This document shows, in pieces, positions 4,905 to 6,191 of a stretch of 6,191 nucleotides of DNA. Location: the NCBI GenBank assembly GCA_046091165.1, contig JBJTBE010000110.1, forward strand, positions 1 through 6,191, given 5' to 3'. The stretch is from F1-60-MAGs163 sp046091165 (lineage in GTDB: Bacteria; Actinomycetota; Thermoleophilia; Solirubrobacterales; Solirubrobacteraceae). Every line of letters starts with the position of its first letter. Within the stretch, counting starts at the first letter, position 1. A program made the position numbers and the translations under genes. The notes under the pieces were generated by a model. It was given only the letters and a program-made list of their open reading frames with translations. It searched no databases and was not told the DNA's origin.

Positions 4905-5621
4905 TCATGCCACCCCCGGGCCGGGCGCGGCGCGAAGGCGCTCCAGCTCACCGGCATCGAGGCGGCGCGACTGGCCCGGGGCGAGCGAGCCAAGCTCGAG
5001 CGGCCCGAACGCCACGCGGCACAGCTCCTGCACCGGATGGCCGACCGCCTCGCACATGCGCCGCACCTGCCGCTTGCGGCCCTCGCGGATCGTCACCTCG
5101 ATCACCGAGTCGGCCGCTACCTCCACCCCGGCGGGAGCGGTGAGGCCATCGTCGAGCTCTATTCCCGAGCGCAGGGCCTCGATGGCCTGCGGCCCGGGGG
5201 TTCCGCCGGCAACCCGGACCCGGTAGCGCTTGGGCACCTCGTAGCGCGGGTGGGTGAGCAGGTTGGCCAGCTCGCCGTCGTCGGTGAGGAGGATCAGCCC
5301 GGTCGAGTCGGCGTCGAGCCTGCCGACCGGGTAGAGCCGTCGACCGCCTGCATCGACGAGGCCGACGACCGTCGGGCGCCCGTGGGTGCCGGCCGCCGTG
5401 GAGACCACCCCGGCCGGCTTGTTCAGGGCGTAGACGACGCGCTCGGCCGGGCCCGGGCCCACGCACCGTCCGTCCACCTCCACGGCCGAGTCCTCGTCGA
5501 CCGCCCGGGCCGGGTCGGTGACGGGATGGCCGTCGACAGTCACCCGCCCCTCGGCGATGATCTGCTCGCAGGCGCGGCGGGAGGCTACCCCGGCGCCGGC
5601 CAGGTACTTGGCAAGTCTCAT
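4905..5621 (-). CDS. rluB: 23S rRNA pseudouridine synthase, RluB/RsuA family
   Basis: This family isomerises a uridine of ribosomal RNA to pseudouridine; RluB acts at position 2605 of 23S rRNA. The 238-residue protein starts with an S4 RNA-binding domain (MRLAKYLAGAGVASRRACEQII, about 1-60 with VTVDGHPV). The catalytic domain follows: LNKPAGVVST (66-75), YPVGRLDADSTGLILLT (97-113) with catalytic Asp103, THPRYEVPKRYRV (123-135), and REGRKRQVRRMCEAVGHPV (179-197). I chose ATG 5621-5619 because the S4 domain of the family begins there. The frame stays open to 6071, but that stretch is antisense to rlmN. GGTGGC lies about eight bases upstream of the ATG. It is the first gene of the minus-strand cluster here. 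RluB rather than RsuA or RluE is inferred from the length and the usual actinobacterial content near aromatic genes. Confidence 0.9.
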   Translation of the reverse strand: MRLAKYLAGAGVASRRACEQIIAEGRVTVDGHPVTDPARAVDEDSAVEVDGRCVGPGPAERVVYALNKPAGVVSTAAGTHGRPTVVGLVDAGGRRLYPVGRLDADSTGLILLTDDGELANLLTHPRYEVPKRYRVRVAGGTPGPQAIEALRSGIELDDGLTAPAGVEVAADSVIEVTIREGRKRQVRRMCEAVGHPVQELCRVAFGPLELGSLAPGQSRRLDAGELERLRAAPGPGVA

Positions 5622-5645
5622 CGGCTGGCTGCCACCATAGGAGCG

Positions 5646-6191
5646 ATGGACCTCGACCTGCTCGAACAGGCTCTCGCCGCCGTCGGCGAGCCTCCCTACC
5701 GCCGCTCCCAGGCCTGGGAGTGGCAGTCGCGCGGTGCCCGCGGCTGGGAGGAGATGACCAACCTCCCCGAGGAGCTCAGGGAGCGACTGGCCTGCGACGT
5801 TCCCTTCTCCACGCTCGCCCTCGAGCAGGAGGCCGTCTCGACCGACGGCACCGTGAAGGCGCTGTTCAGCACGGCCGACGGGCGCCCGGTCGAGACGGTG
5901 CTGATGAGCTACCGCGACGGGCGGCGCTCGGTCTGCCTCTCCTCCCAATCGGGCTGCCCGCTCACCTGCACCTTCTGCGCAACCGGGACGATGAAGTTCG
6001 GGCGCAACCTGACGGCCTGGGAGATCGTCGACCAGGCGCTGCACTTCCGTCGCCGGGCCGAGCTGAACCACTGCGTCTTCATGGGAATGGGCGAGCCGAT
6101 GATGAATCTCGACGCGGTGCTGGCCGCCTGCGAGCTGCTGCCCGACATGGGCATCACCAGCCGGCGTACGACCGTCTCGACGGTGGGCTGG
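5646..6191 (+). CDS. rlmN: Dual-specificity RNA methyltransferase RlmN, N-terminal 182 residues (runs off the window)
   Basis: RlmN is a radical SAM enzyme that methylates C2 of A2503 in 23S rRNA and of A37 in some tRNAs. The frame is open from ATG 5646 to the last base. The N-terminal domain includes YRRSQAWEWQSRG (18-30) and NLPEELRERL (39-48). VETVLMSY (82-89) holds Glu83, which may match the conserved Glu105 of the E. coli enzyme. VCLSSQSGCPLTCTFC (96-111) carries the iron-sulphur CxxxCxxC as Cys104, Cys108 and Cys111, and Cys97 matches E. coli Cys118. TGTMKFGRNLTAWEI (113-127), GMGEPMMNLD (147-156) and TTVSTVG (175-181) follow. The methyl-carrying cysteine near the C-terminus lies outside the window. 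AGGAG lies only two bases before the ATG, closer than usual. The gene diverges from rluB across 24 bases; both products modify 23S rRNA. Confidence 0.94.
   Translation, partial: MDLDLLEQALAAVGEPPYRRSQAWEWQSRGARGWEEMTNLPEELRERLACDVPFSTLALEQEAVSTDGTVKALFSTADGRPVETVLMSYRDGRRSVCLSSQSGCPLTCTFCATGTMKFGRNLTAWEIVDQALHFRRRAELNHCVFMGMGEPMMNLDAVLAACELLPDMGITSRRTTVSTVGW

Noticed and set aside
4895..4993. Longer AroH starting at 4993
   Set aside because: The 33 added residues are Arg/Pro/Ser-rich and antisense-like to no known domain, and overlap the end of rluB; the conserved domain starts at ATG 4894.
5608..5613. TTGGCA, a near-consensus -35 box ahead of rlmN
   Set aside because: No -10-like hexamer lies 16-18 bases downstream; the nearest AT-rich bases (CATAGG) are more than 20 bases away and form the ribosome binding site.
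5622..6071. 150-residue N-terminal extension of RluB
   Set aside because: It is the opposite strand of rlmN, whose radical SAM motifs are unmistakable; the S4 domain of RluB starts at ATG 5621.
1..6191. Search for CRISPR arrays, insertion sequences, tRNA or rRNA genes, integrase sites and long direct repeats
   Set aside because: None was seen on either strand. The window is ordinary chromosomal metabolism apart from the leader region and the damaged left edge.

Overview
The window is GC-rich DNA (roughly 70% by eye) with tight gene packing, GTG/TTG starts and 4-base stop/start overlaps. This suggests a high-GC actinobacterium. A type I-beta DAHP synthase, an AroH-type chorismate mutase, HisC, TyrA-ACT and AroA together near rluB would suit a deep-branching actinobacterial lineage such as Thermoleophilia, but that placement is inference from family resemblance only.

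Layout: nearly everything lies on the minus strand and is transcribed from right to left. Reading that way: rluB (23S rRNA pseudouridine synthase, 5621-4905), aroH (chorismate mutase, 4894-4529), a small cupin (4532-4113), hisC (aminotransferase, 4123-3023), a 288-base non-structural stretch (3022-2735), then DAHP synthase (2734-1682), tyrA (1685-636) and aroA (639 to the window edge). The genes in each block overlap or nearly touch. The one large gap is just upstream of DAHP synthase. On the plus strand, rlmN (5646 to the right edge, incomplete) diverges from rluB across only 24 bases.

Function: DAHP synthase is the entry step of the shikimate pathway, and AroA makes EPSP, the precursor of chorismate. 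AroH converts chorismate to prephenate, TyrA oxidises prephenate towards tyrosine, and HisC can transaminate histidinol phosphate and, in several bacteria, aromatic keto acids. The cluster is therefore a common-pathway plus tyrosine/phenylalanine operon headed by an rRNA-modification gene. No prephenate dehydratase is present in the window.

The most interesting signal is in the 288-base gap. A 28-codon minus-strand ORF (2962-2876) ends in Tyr-Pro-Tyr-Trp-Arg-Phe-Leu-stop, so it has codons for all three aromatic amino acids within six positions. It is followed by GC-rich hairpins whose arms (CGGCGC/GCGCCG) are repeated and can pair in alternative ways. This looks like a ribosome-mediated attenuator that senses all three end products of the pathway it precedes. 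There is no clear U-tract, so the mode of termination is open.

A second oddity is at the left edge. aroA reads normally for 189 codons and then meets an in-frame TGA exactly where the conserved EP-x-PSRDHT segment should continue. A degraded version of that segment is still readable to base 1, which suggests either a poor-quality contig end or recent gene damage.
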